Origin: Taiwanofungus camphoratus
Lineage: Eukaryota > Basidiomycota > Agaricomycetes > Polyporales > Taiwanofungaceae
Reading direction: 5' to 3'
NCBI GenBank assembly: GCA_003999685.1
Contig: CP021222.1
Span: forward strand, 868,001-932,000
DNA length: 64,000 nucleotides
In this document: positions 44,901 through 58,085 of the stretch, one piece after another
Numbering within the stretch: position 1 is the first letter of the stretch
Layout of the letters: the number at the start of each line of letters is the position of its first letter
Translations under genes and position numbers: made by a program
The notes under the pieces: generated by a model
What the model was told of the DNA's origin: nothing
The model's input: only the letters and a program-made list of their open reading frames with translations
Database searches by the model: none

Positions 44901-47594
44901 CTGCGAAAAGCAGCAATCAAGATTCAAACTTGGTGGCGTGGTATTCTTGCTCGCAGATTTGTGGAAAGTGTTCGCCGTGAGATGGCTGCCATCCGAATAC
45001 AGACCGGGATCAGACGATTCATCCAGAGGCACAGATATCTCCAGATCAAGCAGGGAATCACCCGATTCCAGAGCCGTAAGTAAATTGACGGGAAGATATG
45101 TACTCCGACTCATTCGTGTATTAGGTGCCCGAGGGATGCAAGCTCGGCATCTGTTCGCGGATTCTAGGCGAATGTATGCGGTCACTCTCTTACAGAGTCT
45201 CCTGCGAGGACTGTGAGTGATTCCTCAAAAATGACTACTGAAGGCTTACCCGTATTTTGCAAGACTTCTGCGAAGATCGTATCGCTCCGATGTTAGACAC
45301 GTTGTGTATATCCAGTCGTGTATTCGCCGACGACTAGCTCGTAAGGAACTCAAAGCGCTGAAGTCAGAGGCTCGATCCGTGTCTAAATTCAAAGAGATCT
45401 CATATCGGCTAGAAAACAAAGTTGTCGAACTGACTCAAACTCTTCAACGACGAACAGAGGAGAAAAAGGAGCTCCAGAGCAAAGTCGCTGAACTCGAACA
45501 ACAACTACTGCAGATGGTTGTTCGACATGAAGAATCCGATGGCCGAGCGAAACATTTTCAAACTGAATTACAGACCATGCGGGGTGAATTGACTCGTCGT
45601 GAGGAGCTGTTGATAGCCAAAGAGGACGTAGAAAGACGCTTGGAAGAGGCTCTTGCAAAGGCTGCAGAGAAAGAAGATGCTATCCAGAAGTTGACGGAAA
45701 GCTTGGCCCATCAGGCCGCTCAGCTGGAGTCACAACAAAAGGTGTTAGAAAATGTGCCAGTAAGAAATGCAGACGACAACTCCATCATTCTAACCCTCAA
45801 AACCGAAGTTAGCAACCTCCGCGAGCAGCTAAATCGTGCCAATGCCTTGAATGTTTTGACAAGGGGGGCCCGTGCCGAGCCAACCTCTCCCACCTTCGCG
45901 ACTGGCCTACGTCTTGGTGATTTGGCGAATGCAGCTCCCAGTGTTAATGGTACCACCCTTGTTGGTTCTGGCAGTCGAACACATCAGCGAAGACATAGTT
46001 CGGCTGGTGTCTACGCCATCAGCCCCGTCGATAATCGTACCTCAGCAGATGAGTTGATGATTATGGCAAAACGCAGCCAGGCTTCCAATCCTCGTGCAGT
46101 GTCTGTGGCCTTCAATGGGGAAGATGGGTTGCCTCGATTCCGAGCGCCTAATGGCTTGTCTGACATGTACGATCCTGCGGAGGAGAAGATTCGATTGATG
46201 CAAGATATCAAGCGTCTGGATGAAGATGTCCTTGACGGTCTCATCCGTGGATTAAAGATCCCTGCGCCAAGCACGACGAATCCATCGGCTGTAAAAGAGA
46301 TATTATTCCCGGCCAATCTTATCAGTTTAATCACCAATGAGATGTGGAAATATGGACTTATACCGGAGAGCGAGAGATTTCTTGCAAATGTCATGCAGAC
46401 CATACAATCGCACGTCATGGTCAGCCTCTCATTGTAATTTTGTACGCGCACTGACTCGATTCACCTCCAGTCCTTTACCGGAGAAGATGCGATAATACCT
46501 GGAGTTTTTTGGCTTTCAAACGTGCACGAGATGCTTTCATTCATCTGCGTTGCTGAAAGTGATATGCTGCAAGGTATTGGGCCAGGCGAGGAGAATGCGG
46601 TACGGCCGTTTGAATGGGCCGATTACGAGCGCCTCGTTTCTGTCGTCAAGCATGACCTCGACAGCTTAGAGTATAACATCTATCATACCTGGATGTTGGA
46701 GACAAAGAAACGCCTCTCAAAGATGGTCATCCCTGCGCTCATCGAAAGCCAGTCTCTCCCGGGATTCACGACCACTGATGGTGGTGGCAGGCTGTTCAAT
46801 CGATTGCTCAATTCCAATACCCAGCCTGCATATAGTATGGATGATATCCTGAACCTCCTGAACAAAGTGTGGAAAAGTCTGAAGAGTTACTACATGGAAG
46901 ACTCGGTTGTACAGCAAGTAGTCACTGAGCTCCTGAAACTCATAGGTGTCACAAGCTTTAACGACTTGCTCATGAGACGTAATTTTTCATCGTGGAAACG
47001 AGGTATTCTCACTCGTGATCTATTTTACACATTCAAATTGATGAACATTTGTTTGTCCAGCGATGCAAATTCAATACAATATCACTCGAATTGAAGAATG
47101 GTGCAAGTCGCACGACATGCCTGAAGGCACTCTTCAATTGGAGCATCTGATGCAGGCAACCAAATTGTTGCAATTGAAGAAGGTACGATACACGAAGCCA
47201 CGACGGCGGCGTGAACTCAACTTGCCTTTTTCCAGTCGACGCCAGCAGATATAGAAATCATTTATGACGTCTGTTGGATGCTCACCCCAACGCAAATTCA
47301 AAGAATGTGCACGAACTATTATGTAGCCGATTACGAGGTAAGAACTCGGCCATAGGTTCCTGATACATTGCTGAGTTTGCACGCTAGAATCCAATATCAC
47401 CAGAGATTCTAAGGGTTGTGGCTTCAAGAGTGGTTGCGAACGACCGCAATGACCATCTGCTCCTCGCACCGGAAACGGAGGAAGTTGGGCCATATGAGCT
47501 TCCTCTCCCCCGAGAAGTCTCAGGGCTTGAGACATACGTTCCTGCTTATTTGAACGTACCGCACCTTCGGAGACTAGCTGCTCTGGTAGCATAA
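41941..47594 (+). CDS. MYO2: Class V myosin heavy chain (Myo2-like cargo motor)
   Basis: Actin-based motor that carries secretory vesicles and organelles along formin-made cables. It starts [14 protein letters not shown] (ATG 41941), the SH3-like N-terminus of class V. Motor: P-loop [10 protein letters not shown], split by introns at 42582-42633 and 42656-42711; switch [12 protein letters not shown]; switch [14 protein letters not shown]1 helix region GVLETIRIS. Then IQ motifs of the IQxxxRG..R type (about 44840-45340), a coiled coil (about 45400-45780), a linker, and the DIL cargo-binding domain (about 46150-47560; [17 protein letters not shown]). Stop 47592-47594. About ten introns, including an unusually short exon of 22 nt (42634-42655). 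Complete; class V is certain from motor plus IQ plus DIL. Fungi normally have one such gene. The repeat island ends less than 300 bp upstream. Confidence 0.96.
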
Positions 47595-47733
47595 CGCACT
47601 CTTTTAAATATGCTTCGCTTTCAATTCTTTTTTTTGCTTGTCGATGTTATGGCCTCGCATGTAATCTACATCATATTATTGGTTTTATTGACGGTAACAC
47701 AAGGGCAACAGAACGACGCTTGAGATAGAACGA

Positions 47734-48734
47734 TCACGAGTTCAGGTCCAGACTACCCTGTCTCACCAGAACAAGGAGTGACCCGTCTTCTATTTGATCA
47801 ACCAGTAGCTGGTCTGTCTGCAAAACGACCTTGCTGTCCTGCTGTGGGACAGTCTTTACGAGTTGCAGTGGCTAGAGATGGGAATTTTGAGATTCGTGGG
47901 CACCATTGTGAGAGACGAAACGCACACATAGATCTGAACCAACGAGGCCAAAACGAGACGCAAGGAGATCAAGTACTTTGCCTGTTCCTATTGTCTAAGC
48001 ACTGCTTTAGCATAGTAAGGCATATACCAATTAACAGTTGGATACCTTTCTAAACCAGAACATTCGTTCATCAGAACTGCCAATGCTCAATTTGACTTTG
48101 ACATGAATCCTTTGGTCGATGGGTACTGAGGAACCCTTGTCCTTTACGTCTCCAAGCAGTGCTCGATGACGCATCTTCATCAGTTCTACCTGTCTTAACT
48201 GAGCTGCCTTCTTTGGATTTGGAGGCTGTTTCGAGGGATGACTTGTAGCTGGCATCGTGTTGTTTGTGAACTGTGAAGGGGAAGGAAAGTTTTTGGCTAG
48301 AAGGCTACGAGCGACATCATTTCTGGTTCTTGACATGGATGCAGTTGCTGTAGCTGAGCATAGATGCGATGTGGTGTCTCGATGACTGATGGAAGCGTCA
48401 ATACAAGAGTATTCGAATGGCTTGAGGGATCATACAAGGCACAAAAGGACAACCGACACCCTGGACAGACTGCAGATGATCTACGAGGGCTATCTGACCT
48501 ATCCGACACAAAGACCTCGAGGCTTGGTTTGGTACAGCCTCGCAAGGCACATCGCTCTAATTTAGCTGATGGATGGGCAGGTTTGCATGCAGCGAGGTCT
48601 ATAGGGCATGCATGTAGCTCTGGCGATATGTGGTCCTTGCAGAAGAGTTGATCGCATCGACAGCGAATCGGAAGGAAGTCATTCAAGTTGCAGGAGGCAA
48701 CTGAGCAATGAGCACCGATGGAAGGCAGAGCCAT
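47734..48734 (-). CDS. AN1-type zinc-finger protein (ZFAND1/Cuz1-like)
   Basis: Probably a proteasome- and Cdc48-associated stress protein of the ZFAND1/Cuz1 type. It starts MALPSIGAHCSVASCN (ATG 48734). First AN1 finger: C-x4-C, then RCRCDQLFCKDHISPELHAC; second: LERCALRGC...VCPGCRLSFC. After an intron near 48330-48430 the frame continues TRNDVARSLLAKNF, a basic linker, and a C-terminal ubiquitin-like part (VKVKLSIGSSDERMFWFRK, TGKVLDLLASRFGL). The last exon ends QIEDGSLLVLVRQGSLDLNS at 47734. The second AN1 finger is incomplete in the reading I could make (last Cys not seen), so the splice there is uncertain. Divergent from VPS2, 168 bp between starts. Confidence 0.75.
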
Positions 48735-48902
48735 GAAAACCAGCCCTCAGTGGAGGTGGAAGGGACATGTTAGGCCAATGCATTCAATATCCATAATACT
48801 GCTGCTCCTAGCGCATTCGACGAAAAAGGCAATTGCGGTTCACGCGCTCATGTACATTTAGCATTCACCGCAGACACTCGGTCTTGGACCTCGGCGAGCA
48901 CC

Positions 48903-49896
48903 ATGAATATTATAGTTAGTGCCTTTCACCTTGTCCTTCGTCCCTTGAATCGACTCTGCGCATGTAAATAGGAGACTCTCTTCGGACGCACGGTCACACC
49001 CGCTGAGCGATTGCGGCAGCACCAGCGCGCCCTGGCAAAGGCACAGCGCGAACTCGATCGTGAACGGACAAAGCTCGAGCAACAAGAGAAGAAGCTCATT
49101 ATGGACATCAAGAAGAGTGCGAAGGCCGGGCAGATGGTATTTTACCTTTCCTTACTTTCCGGTCAATGCTAACTCTGGACTGCATAGAACGCATGCAAAG
49201 TTATGGCCAAGGACTTGGTCCGTACGCGACGTTATGTTCAGAAATTCTATCAAATGCGCACCCAACTACAAGCAGTTGGTCTCCGGATACAAACTCTGAG
49301 GAGCAATCAGCAGATGGCTGAAGCGATGCGAGGTGCAACTCGCGTGCGTGTGTACTATGACCGACATTGACAATACCCTCATTTCTATTTGTGATCTTAC
49401 TCTCTGGGTAGGCAATGGGCGCAATGAACAGAGGACTTAACCTTCCACAAATTCAGCGTATCATGCATGAGTTTGAGAGGGAGAGTGCTACGATGGACAT
49501 GAAGGAAGAAATGATGTCCGATGCCGTCGACGATGTCATGGACGATGAACTCGAAGACGAAGAGCAGGAGGGGGATGCGATTTTGAAACAGGTACTCGAT
49601 GAAATCGGTGTAGACCTATCGCAACAGGTGCGCCATTACAGACTTGGCCGAACCGTACTTCCAGTGGCACCTTGACTAATTACTTGATCATGCTTAAGCT
49701 TACGGATGCACCAATCGGTCTTGCGATATCGTCCTCACTTACAGAACCTAGACAGGCAGTCGCACTGGGCGATCCGTCGGGACTCCCGCACAACGCAGGA
49801 GGATCACGCAACACTGGTGGTGATGATGGGCCCAGCGGCGGCCTCTCAGATGAGGACGCTTTGCAAGCGAGACTTGATGCCCTACGGCGAGGCTGA
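48903..49896 (+). CDS. VPS2: ESCRT-III subunit VPS2 / CHMP2A
   Basis: Snf7-family protein that polymerises on endosomal membranes to bud vesicles into multivesicular bodies and recruits Vps4. Exon 1 is only 12 nt (ATG AAT ATT ATA, 48903-48914); exon 2 begins at 48972, giving MNIIETLFGRTVTPAERLRQHQ, the typical Vps2 start. Basic helix 1 (KAQRELDRERTKLEQQEKKL, KKSAKAGQM), central helices (LVRTRRYVQKFYQMRTQLQAVGL, MGAMNRGLNLPQIQRIMHEFE), acidic linker, and a C-terminal MIM1-like helix SDEDALQARLDALRRG, the Vps4 MIT-binding motif. Five short introns. Stop at 49894-49896, convergent with COG4 84 bp away. Confidence 0.93.
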
Positions 49897-49980
49897 TGAT
49901 TGGAGTTCCATACCCCCACGCATCGGACATTGGCTCAGAGATTGTATTGGATTACACGACGGTGTTTTTGTGCTCTTGGG

Positions 49981-52928
49981 TCACACTCTGAGATTGACTA
50001 TATTGCGAGCTTCTTGCTCGCTCAATTGCCAAGCTATGCCAGAACCATTGTAAAACTCGTCTACATCTTCCTCCTGATATCAACGAACACAAATTCATAA
50101 GTATCGGATGCAAGTATGAGAACATCACGCACCGAGTCCAAGTTGAGCAATATAGATATCTGCTGCAAACGCACAAACTTCTCCCTAATGTCTCCAAATG
50201 CAGTCTGAGACGACAGGTATGATGTAACCGATCGAAGATCTTGATCAAAACGAATCGCTCCAAGCTGCACGTTTAAGAAAACATTGAGGCTTGGGCCATA
50301 TCCGATGATTTTAAATTTACCTCGCTGTACTTCAGAGTCACTACGTGTCGCTCCCAAGGGCGCACAAGGACGTCGAGAGCGAGCCCAAAAAACAAACGAT
50401 AATTGCTCTCCGTGAATATATCCTGGCGAATGATCAAGTTGCAGAAACAATACAGGGAATGCATTACACATACCTTGTAACCATCGATCAATCCTTCCCA
50501 AGCTTTGATGAAGCGCTTCCGTATCACGTCGTTGTAGTCAGCGACAGCATACGTGTCTTCGTCTAACATATATGTCACGTCTTTGTACACGTCTGATATG
50601 AACGTCCGCAATTTTGGCCGCATGAGTTGATTGAACAATTGCTCTACTCCAGCCTAGACATCTCTCTTGAGCATGTAAACCACCAACGTGTGCAGGGAGC
50701 AGGAAAGCCTCACCCTGAGAGTGGATCGGAATTTAGGCACAAGAATTGTGAAAGATGTGACGCTGTTCTTGACCAGTTCTACTTCGGATTCCAAGAAGTT
50801 CTGCGACACCAAATTCGACGCACACAGCTCCTTAATGAGGCGTTCCGTGTGAGAGGATGAGATGTCCAGATCGTTCAATAGAATCTGGTACATTAGTGCA
50901 TAGTCAACTACAACAAAGTCAATATATGAGATTCCATCGCTTACGATAAACGCTTGACGATTTTCTCGCTCTACTTTCTCACCTCTGGATCCCGCCCCAA
51001 CTGGTCCACCTGTTCGGTAAACATCGTCCAGCTTTCTTTTGATGACACCAGTATATTCACGATCCATTACTTCACGTAAATATTCGGACGTCTTCTGAAC
51101 TACGGGTGCTGAGCCACAAGACAGTAAACGTGACAGGACCACTTTGAGAATATAGAACACGTCATCTGGTGTGGTAGTCATGGCTGGTGATTGGAGAATG
51201 TCTTGGTTAGACAGTTGGTGGGCCTTCAAGGGGCTATTAAAACTTGATAAAGGACTTAAAGACGGCGGGATCAGCTTGCCTTGTCAACGATAGTACGTGT
51301 ATACCAAACCTCCAAGGGGATATAATATTTTGTCAGCATGTCCTCGAATACTTGGCGAGCAGCACACGTCTCTATGACATGCGGTCCATCCGAGGAATGA
51401 TTAGTTGTACGAATATGCCTTGCTGAGCCAAGTTGCGGTGCTATAGGTACACCGCTCGCATTAGTCGTATCTGCGTTCACTTCATCATCACCCAAATCTG
51501 AAGAATCATCCTGTATGTAGTACACTGTAATGAGCATCGACTTTAGGGAAGCCTGAAATATAAGTACGACCTTAAGACGATCATAGATGAATTTCCTGAA
51601 TAGGCTCCACCGGCCACCCATGCCAGCAGCCTCTGTCAGTATCTTATCGATCTCGCGTGGGTCTACTTCATTTTCGTCACTTGCAGAGACCGGCATTGCT
51701 TGCCTGCGGACTGCCAGTGATGACGAAATGGAGGAATGAAGATTTGACGTATCCGATAGCTGCACAAGGCGTCTCTCAGCAAGTACTTGACATTCATTGG
51801 ATGGGCTCACCTTGCGTTTCATGGCCCGTTCTTCTTCCCAGCCCTCAATGAGGTCTTTGACGGCATGGTCAGATTCGCGTAAAAGGTATTCTAATACGGA
51901 TGTCATTTTTCCCGCTCCGTAGTACTTTTCCACGACAGGCTGGTGTTGATCTACGATCATGGCAATACTCTCAAATAATGCCGTTAACGCGGTGACATAA
52001 TATAGAGGCGAGGACGCTGCAAAAAAACATCATTTATGACAATCTATTAGAGAAATACTGAACTCATTACGTTTGGCGGAAGCTGGTGCTCGCACCCTAA
52101 TTAGGTCCACAACAAAAGATGCATACGCCTGTAATCCTTCACTTTCCCAGCCAATTGCAGGAAACAACTTGAAAAAGCGACTTGTAGCTGTAGCATCGCG
52201 TGATCGAGAAGCTATCTCAAATTGCTGACGAAAGACATTCAGTAATTCTTCACGGGCAGCTTGCAAGGTCTGAGCTGGTGGAAGATGACTCTCTGAAGTA
52301 GGCTATGACTTAGTCTATAAGAGCCTCTCTGAAAGAGAGAAACAAAAGACTAACAACGGCTGTCTCCGCGAACGGACCTGTCGTGACTTCGAGAGGTATA
52401 GCCATTGCTCGAGCACAATACCTAGTGGCAGACTCCCAGTCTTTGTTCTCCATAGATGACCGAAGCGTAGCTAAAGAGGACTACATGTTCATGTGAGATG
52501 GCACGAGCTCCATTAAGAACCAGACAAATCAATACCTTGAGCTCCATGATTTGTCCTACCCGCTCAGCTGCCTCCCGTACTCTCCGCATCTCCTCGTCAA
52601 GGGATCTGACACGACCTCCGACATTATCAGCGGTTTGAGCTGTGACAAAGACGGTCTGAGAGAGATATGTCGCTTCTGAGTTCAAGGAATCTAATCGAGG
52701 CATCAATGACTGTAAGCGAGAGAGAGAATCGACGATGGGTTCCCGAGTCGACAATATCTCAGAAAGAGATGAAGATATTTCAGCTTCCTCAGACTGTAAC
52801 AGAGATAGGCACGAGAGGATCTCGGGTAAAGTTGCTAGCGTTCGAGGATTTGGTCGAGCTCTCGGTGGACATGGGACGTCCAAGCCTTCATCAGGGTTTG
52901 CTAATGCATTCTGGGCTTCAATAGCCAT
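49981..52928 (-). CDS. COG4: Conserved oligomeric Golgi complex subunit 4
   Basis: Lobe A subunit of the COG tethering complex for intra-Golgi retrograde transport; binds the SNARE Syntaxin-5 and Sly1. It starts MAIEAQNALANPDEGLD (ATG 52928). Family blocks: SSLSEILSTREPIVDSLSRLQ, GGRVRSLDEEMRRVREAAERVGQIMELK (coiled-coil N-terminus), EIASRSRDATATSRFFKLFPAIGWESEGLQAYASFV, MIVDQHQPVVEKYYGAGKM, VKDLIEGWEEERAMKRK, YIPLEVWYTRTIVDKA, and the C-terminal SVTSYLSSQTAFGDIREKFVRLQQI. After the last intron it ends with EEDVDEFYNG...SEQEARNIVNLRV and stop 49981-49983. About eight introns. Complete by comparison with the family's blocks. Confidence 0.92.
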
Positions 52929-53238
52929 GGTTTCATAGGTCTTGAAATTATAGTTCTAGGACAAGAAAGCGTTTCGTAAGAATGGGGTATAGAACAAGCA
53001 GTACAACAGCAATACTAGTGCCGGCAAGTAAGTGTCACTGTCACCACCAATCTTGTAAACTCCACGTGGTCACAAGGTATTATAGCGATCACGATCAACT
53101 GAAATCTCGTATCTTGATTCTTCCTCAATTGAAAGTTGATATAACAATCCACGGCATATACATATCATGACCAGAAAATATTGTACGCATAGACCAATAC
53201 ATCATCTAAGCATAGCATGGATGCACTGATACATGCGC
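52929..53238. other. Intergenic between COG4 start and GH3 gene 3' end
   Basis: 310 bp. Holds the COG4 promoter and the 3' UTR of the beta-glucosidase gene, both minus strand. No coding frame supported. Confidence 0.5.
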
Positions 53239-56200
53239 CTACAACCCATTCCACACGAAACCCTCGTCCAATGTGAAGGAGGCTTGCAGCACCATCTCTG
53301 CACTGCTCTTTCCGACGAGGACCTCGTATCTTCCTGCCCGTACAATCCATGCGTTCTCTCTTGTATCCCAAGAAGATATCGCATACTTGTCAAGACTGAT
53401 GGTGACCTTCTGTGACTCTCCAGGAGGTAAACCTCGTGCTTTGGCGAACCCTCGCAACTGCAGCTTGGGAGTTGTAAGATCAAAATCGGGGACAGACACG
53501 TACACCTGGATCACTTCTGATCCAGGGACTGGTCCGACATTCTTGACGGTGACCGAAACATCAAGACTGAACGATGAACCTTGGGCATACGGCCCAGCGA
53601 GTGATAGATCCGAGAAGCTGAATGTTGTATACGACAAGCCAAATCTGCTCATGTGTAAGCTCAGATCTTGCACCATTGAGCTTCAGCGTCCGACCTACCC
53701 GAAGGGAAATAGTGGCTGGATGCCCCGCGCTTGGTAGAACTTGTACCCAATGAGTAAGTCTTCCTGATAGTGAATCTTGCCATTTTCACTTCGCAAATTC
53801 GGATATGCTGGAATGTCTTGCTCACGAACAGGCAATGTGAGAGACAGACGTCCGCTTGGATTGATAGTACCATAGATCACGTCCGCGAGGGCATTGCCGG
53901 CTTCGTTTCCAGAATACCACGCTTGAATAACGCCGTTGACATCATTGACCCAAGGCATCGATACCGCAGAGCCCTGCATCATACCTTCCATTAGCCTGTC
54001 AATTCGCTTACGGGAGACTAGCTTACAGCTTGTATGCAAACAATCGTGTTCGTGTTCGCCTTGCCCACGCGCGCGATGAGTTCGTTCGTCCTTTTGGGCA
54101 TATCCAATGTCGGTCTATCAAATCCCTCGCTCTCCCAGTCGGGAGATAATCCAGCTACCAAGATGACAGCGTCTGACGAGGCCGCCAACCTAACGGCGGA
54201 CTCTATCGCCTTGTCCGGGTCAATCTTCTCGCACCCACCTAGACGCTGAAAGAAGGCGCGTCAATGATATTGGAAATGTTTGTAGTTACCTCACATACCA
54301 AACCCCTCATCAATGCAGGCTGGGATCTGTCTGCCTCCGGACCATCTGGTGGCCCGGTATTGGTGTATTCGACTGAGACGTTGACAGGTCTGCCGGCGGT
54401 CAAGCTGACAACCCCTACCTCCTCGACTGTACCTTGTCTACAGTGTGAAAATGGCGACTTTGAGCGCCCTGAGTTGTTTTTAGAATCAAGCAGTACACAC
54501 CCATAATAGAACTCCCCGGGCCTCTGCTTTGTCCAGTTGTCAATAGTCAGCTTTCCATCCACGAAGAGTCGTCCCCGTCCAGCAACCGCGAGTCCCAACT
54601 CATATTCAGTTGTCTTGTCCATTGTAAGCAAGCCTCGTAATATGATGGTCCAGGTCGGCGTCAGACCCTCAGGTAGAAAGTCGTTGAGTCTGATACGCGT
54701 GTCGTTCAAAACAAACTCAGCGAGGGGCTCGGTTCGGGGCTTATCTTCTGCATCATGGTTGTAGAATGTGCATGTCCAACCAGGCTGTCCAGACGGTGTC
54801 TTCAAAAAGTTTTCAAGTGTCGGCATAAATTTGTGAGCTAAAAAGGGCAAACCAAGCACGATATGAGCTCCCATGAAACCACAAATAAGGAACGCGATGA
54901 CTTCACCATAACATCCGACTGCATATTGGAAGTCGAGCCCTAGCGGAGCATTCGAGAGAATACCCTCGTAAGGTGTGACGACATAGCTTGGCTTGAGTGC
55001 TGCAGAGCCACCGCCAGAGATTATTCTTCCTTTCATATTCGGACCTATCAGTGCCACCCTCTTTATCTTTTTCTCTTCAGATTTCAATGGTAACACGGCA
55101 CCCTCGTTCCGCAAGACTACCATTCCCTCAGCAGCAAGCCTCCTGCAGAACCCACGCCCCTCCTGGGTATCTCGCGTGCGCTCCTTCCCGTCGCCATACA
55201 CGACTTCAGGATTACGACGTGCTTGTCGCTGGATGAACTCCAGGAGGGCGCCAACGCGTTTATCAAGAGTGGATGTAAGCACCTTCTGCGACGAGAGCAT
55301 ATGTGTGACGAGTAATTTGGTGCGCCAGCGAGGGGCCCAGGCATCTCGAGGTCAAGGCCAGCATTGATAGCAAGGTCGACACTATATGTTCCATACCTTG
55401 AAAAGAAAAAAATAAGAATAAGGATAAGGGAAAGCCACGAGTAATTCACCAGTCGCTCATGACAATGCCGTCGAAACCCCATTCTTTACGGAGAATGTCT
55501 TGTAGTAGCATGGGATTCTCGGAGCAATGGACACCCCCGATGCGTCCATACCTGCAAGATAAGTCATTCAATGGCCCGTAACACGGAACGCTCGAGAATG
55601 TAATTTACGAAGTCATAAATGACCATGGCTGCGCCTTCTTCTGGGCTAGCATGAACCTAAGGAGATATGATGACTTAGAGAACTATTCAACGATAATGGA
55701 TGTCTATCTACATACGGATACAAGTAGACCTCGCGTAGGGCACGGTCAGAAAGGACCGAGTCAGCAGCGGTACGTTCATGCTCCTGATCATTAGCGACAA
55801 AATGCTTGATAGTGGAAGCCACACCCTTGGATTGGAGGCCGTTGACGTAGGCGGCAGCAAGCATGCCTATGAATAATGATATGTAAATTATAAGCGAACA
55901 ATCCAAGAAAGAGAAGAGAGGAAATGTGTGCTCCATGCATACCAGAGAGATGCGGGTCTTCGGAGAATGACTCGAAAGCGCGTCCGCCAAGCGGATTACG
56001 TTGAATATTGCACGTCGGTGCAAGAAGGATCACGGAAGACTTGATTTTAGTTTCCTCCGCGAGAAATGATCCCACCTCGTGGATGAGTTCGGGATCAAAC
56101 GTTGAAGCCATGGAGGTAGCACACTAGCCGAACTCAGACTACAACGGACAATAGCAAAGTTATATACAAAGGACATACGGGCAGGCATTGCGCCGGAGTG

Positions 56201-56437
56201 GACACAAAGTGTGAAGACCCTCTAACTCCCTGCAAACGATAACGATTAGAGTAGAATAGACGAAGATGACGAGGCATCTACGTTGGGCCCATCACTCATC
56301 CGAATGGCGGGAATCTCGAGCCTCTCGATAGCATGGGTATTCCACCAATTGGGAGCACCCAGCAACAGGATCTTTTCGTCAGTAGAGAGTTTCCTGACAA
56401 GGTCTGGAATAGAGGCATCCAAGAATGAGCGTGACAT
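53239..56437 (-). CDS. Beta-glucosidase, glycoside hydrolase family 3 with PA14 domain
   Basis: Cleaves terminal beta-D-glucose from cellobiose and other glucosides. It starts [23 protein letters not shown] (ATG 56437) with no signal peptide, so it is probably intracellular. GH3 N-domain: [62 protein letters not shown], and the nucleophile Asp in [17 protein letters not shown]-domain: [29 protein letters not shown]14 insertion follows (about 54230-54800: [29 protein letters not shown]), typical of fungal GH3 type. Then [34 protein letters not shown] and the fibronectin-III-like end. Stop 53239. About nine short introns. Cytosolic PA14-GH3 enzymes in fungi use imported cellobiose or oligoglucosides; the substrate is inferred. 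Confidence 0.93.
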
Positions 56438-56889
56438 CGCTGCTGGAAAGTAGGAAGATAGTACGAACCTTTTCTTAAGTATGTGAGATGAACAGTGCGG
56501 GAAAACCTCGGCACAGTCATATGTCCTACATATTGCAGAATGACCCGTAGGCGTTCTATTTTCCAACTGACGATCGCTCTAACTTGAACATGAAGATCTA
56601 GAGATCGTGGTGTGATAGAATTTGAGCGAGTGCTGTTCACGCGCTGCTACATGATATGATGGATCGTTTCTCCGACCATACAACCTGACCTAACGTTGAA
56701 TGTGATGGACTAGACTCTCATAGAGGCAGATGGAATGAATGAGAGGCGTCCTGAGGCGTCTTGGCAAAAGTCGCACCGATCGAGCCACGGCTCTTGGGCA
56801 TCTTTTCTACGAACATTTACTGGGTCAAACTGTGATCTTCTGATTCTTGTCGCATTCCCCTTCTCTTCCCAGCTGTAATTTTGCGACTC
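56438..56889. promoter_or_regulatory. Shared divergent promoter region of GH3 and UPF0538 genes
   Basis: 452 bp between two divergent start codons. No coding frame supported; longer minus-strand frames upstream of the GH3 ATG (to 56640) lack family similarity and are taken as 5' UTR. No specific operator recognised. Confidence 0.45.
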
Positions 56890-57670
56890 ATGCCGGACGG
56901 GATCTCTGATGTTCTCACCAACCTTGCCGTCCCAAAGACCTCGGCAACTCTGACTCTGCGCATCATCAAGTCTTTCGAATTCCGCACAGAACGCAGCCTT
57001 GTTCTTCACAATATCAATCTTGAGACAACCACTGTTGGTGAATTGAAGGACATCGCACGCCAAGGTAGCCATGCAATTGCATTCTCTTGTTGTGCATTTT
57101 GCCATGAGCTATGTGCTCCCTAGCTGTACAGATGCAGTCTGGATGGAAACCATACCGGAATCTCCTGCTGGGTAGGTGCCTGCGACATCTTGAGTGTGTA
57201 TTTCACCGTTGTTTTCATAGATACCCTCAAGCTATATACGAAGGCGCATGGGGCCAAGGTATTCTGTGGTAATTTTCGTATCACTGGCTGATACAAATCA
57301 TCTATCAGACCACGAACTTGATCGTCAACTTGGATCACGACGACTGGATATTGTCCGATGACTCAAAGACTCTTGCTGACTATGGTTTTGGTGAGTGGAT
57401 ATCAGTCTGTGATTAGGTCTTTGCGTATCTCTGAAAGAGGGCCATCTGGGAGGCTCCCGATCATCTATGCCATGATTCATTAGACGAAACCACCTCAATT
57501 GACGTCACTGTGGTACTGACGTTCGCGTTCCCAGAGAACGAAACCGAAATAAGTTTCTTCAATCGCGAACTGTATGAGCAATTCAAGCGTAATCCAGAGG
57601 TAGGTCCGTCTGTCGCTTTACCGTATCTTGTTACTCATAGATGACGCTTAAGACCAAATGGGAGGGCTAA
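56890..57670 (+). CDS. UPF0538 family protein (C2orf76-like)
   Basis: Small eukaryotic protein of unknown function. It starts at ATG 56890 (MPDGISDVLTNLA). Exons join to SATLTLRIIKSFEFRTERSLVLHNINLETTTVGEL, then WKPYRNLLLDTLKLYTKAHGAKTTNLIVNLDHDDWIL, LADYGF, and after a 106-bp intron ENETEISFFNRELYEQFKRNPEMTLKTKWEG and stop 57668-57670. The order TLTVRLIKSFE, PFRNYxxDTLK, KAHxxKTxELVLxLExD, TEIxFFxxxxYxxxKxNP is the family signature. The stretch DETTSIDVTVVLTFAFP is inserted between the GF and ENETEIS blocks, so the exact splice there (57487) is my inference. About 130 residues, usual for the family. Confidence 0.8.
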
Positions 57671-58085
57671 AGGACGAGTTGTACAACACTGGCAGTACTG
57701 TATATCTGATAGTATCTTGTTGCTTTGTATACTACATGTTACTAGTGAAGTTTGTAAGTCAGTCTTAACCGCGAACCTAGCCAGGCTTGGCCTGGATGAA
57801 CAGCAATCTGAGTCTGACCAGAGAGGATAAGCCTGGCATGACAAAGTGTAACGCTCTCATCGCACTTCTGCAAGTTGAGATGGTCTGTGAAAATAACCAC
57901 TTGGCCCAGCCTAAGGAATCCCCTCATCTGCTCAGATCATTTTTGCAGAAGCGACTGGCAGTTTGGACGTGACTGGCGCGACGCGTCTGTGGCAATCCAA
58001 CTTTGTTCTGAATGTATCTTTTTAGGCGACTATTTACTTGCATGCAGCTAGATTCTGAATACTTAGGTGGGTAACCCTCTACGAC
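57671..58085. other. Intergenic between UPF0538 and Mis14-like genes
   Basis: 415 bp between two plus-strand genes. No coding frame supported. Contains two near-palindromic GCCAGGCTTGGCC/AAGCCTGGC stretches (57780-57840). Confidence 0.5.

Noticed and set aside
55117-55482. Separate small secreted protein on the minus strand
   Set aside because: Alternative-frame reading of GH3 exons and introns; the GH3 motifs are in the other frames.
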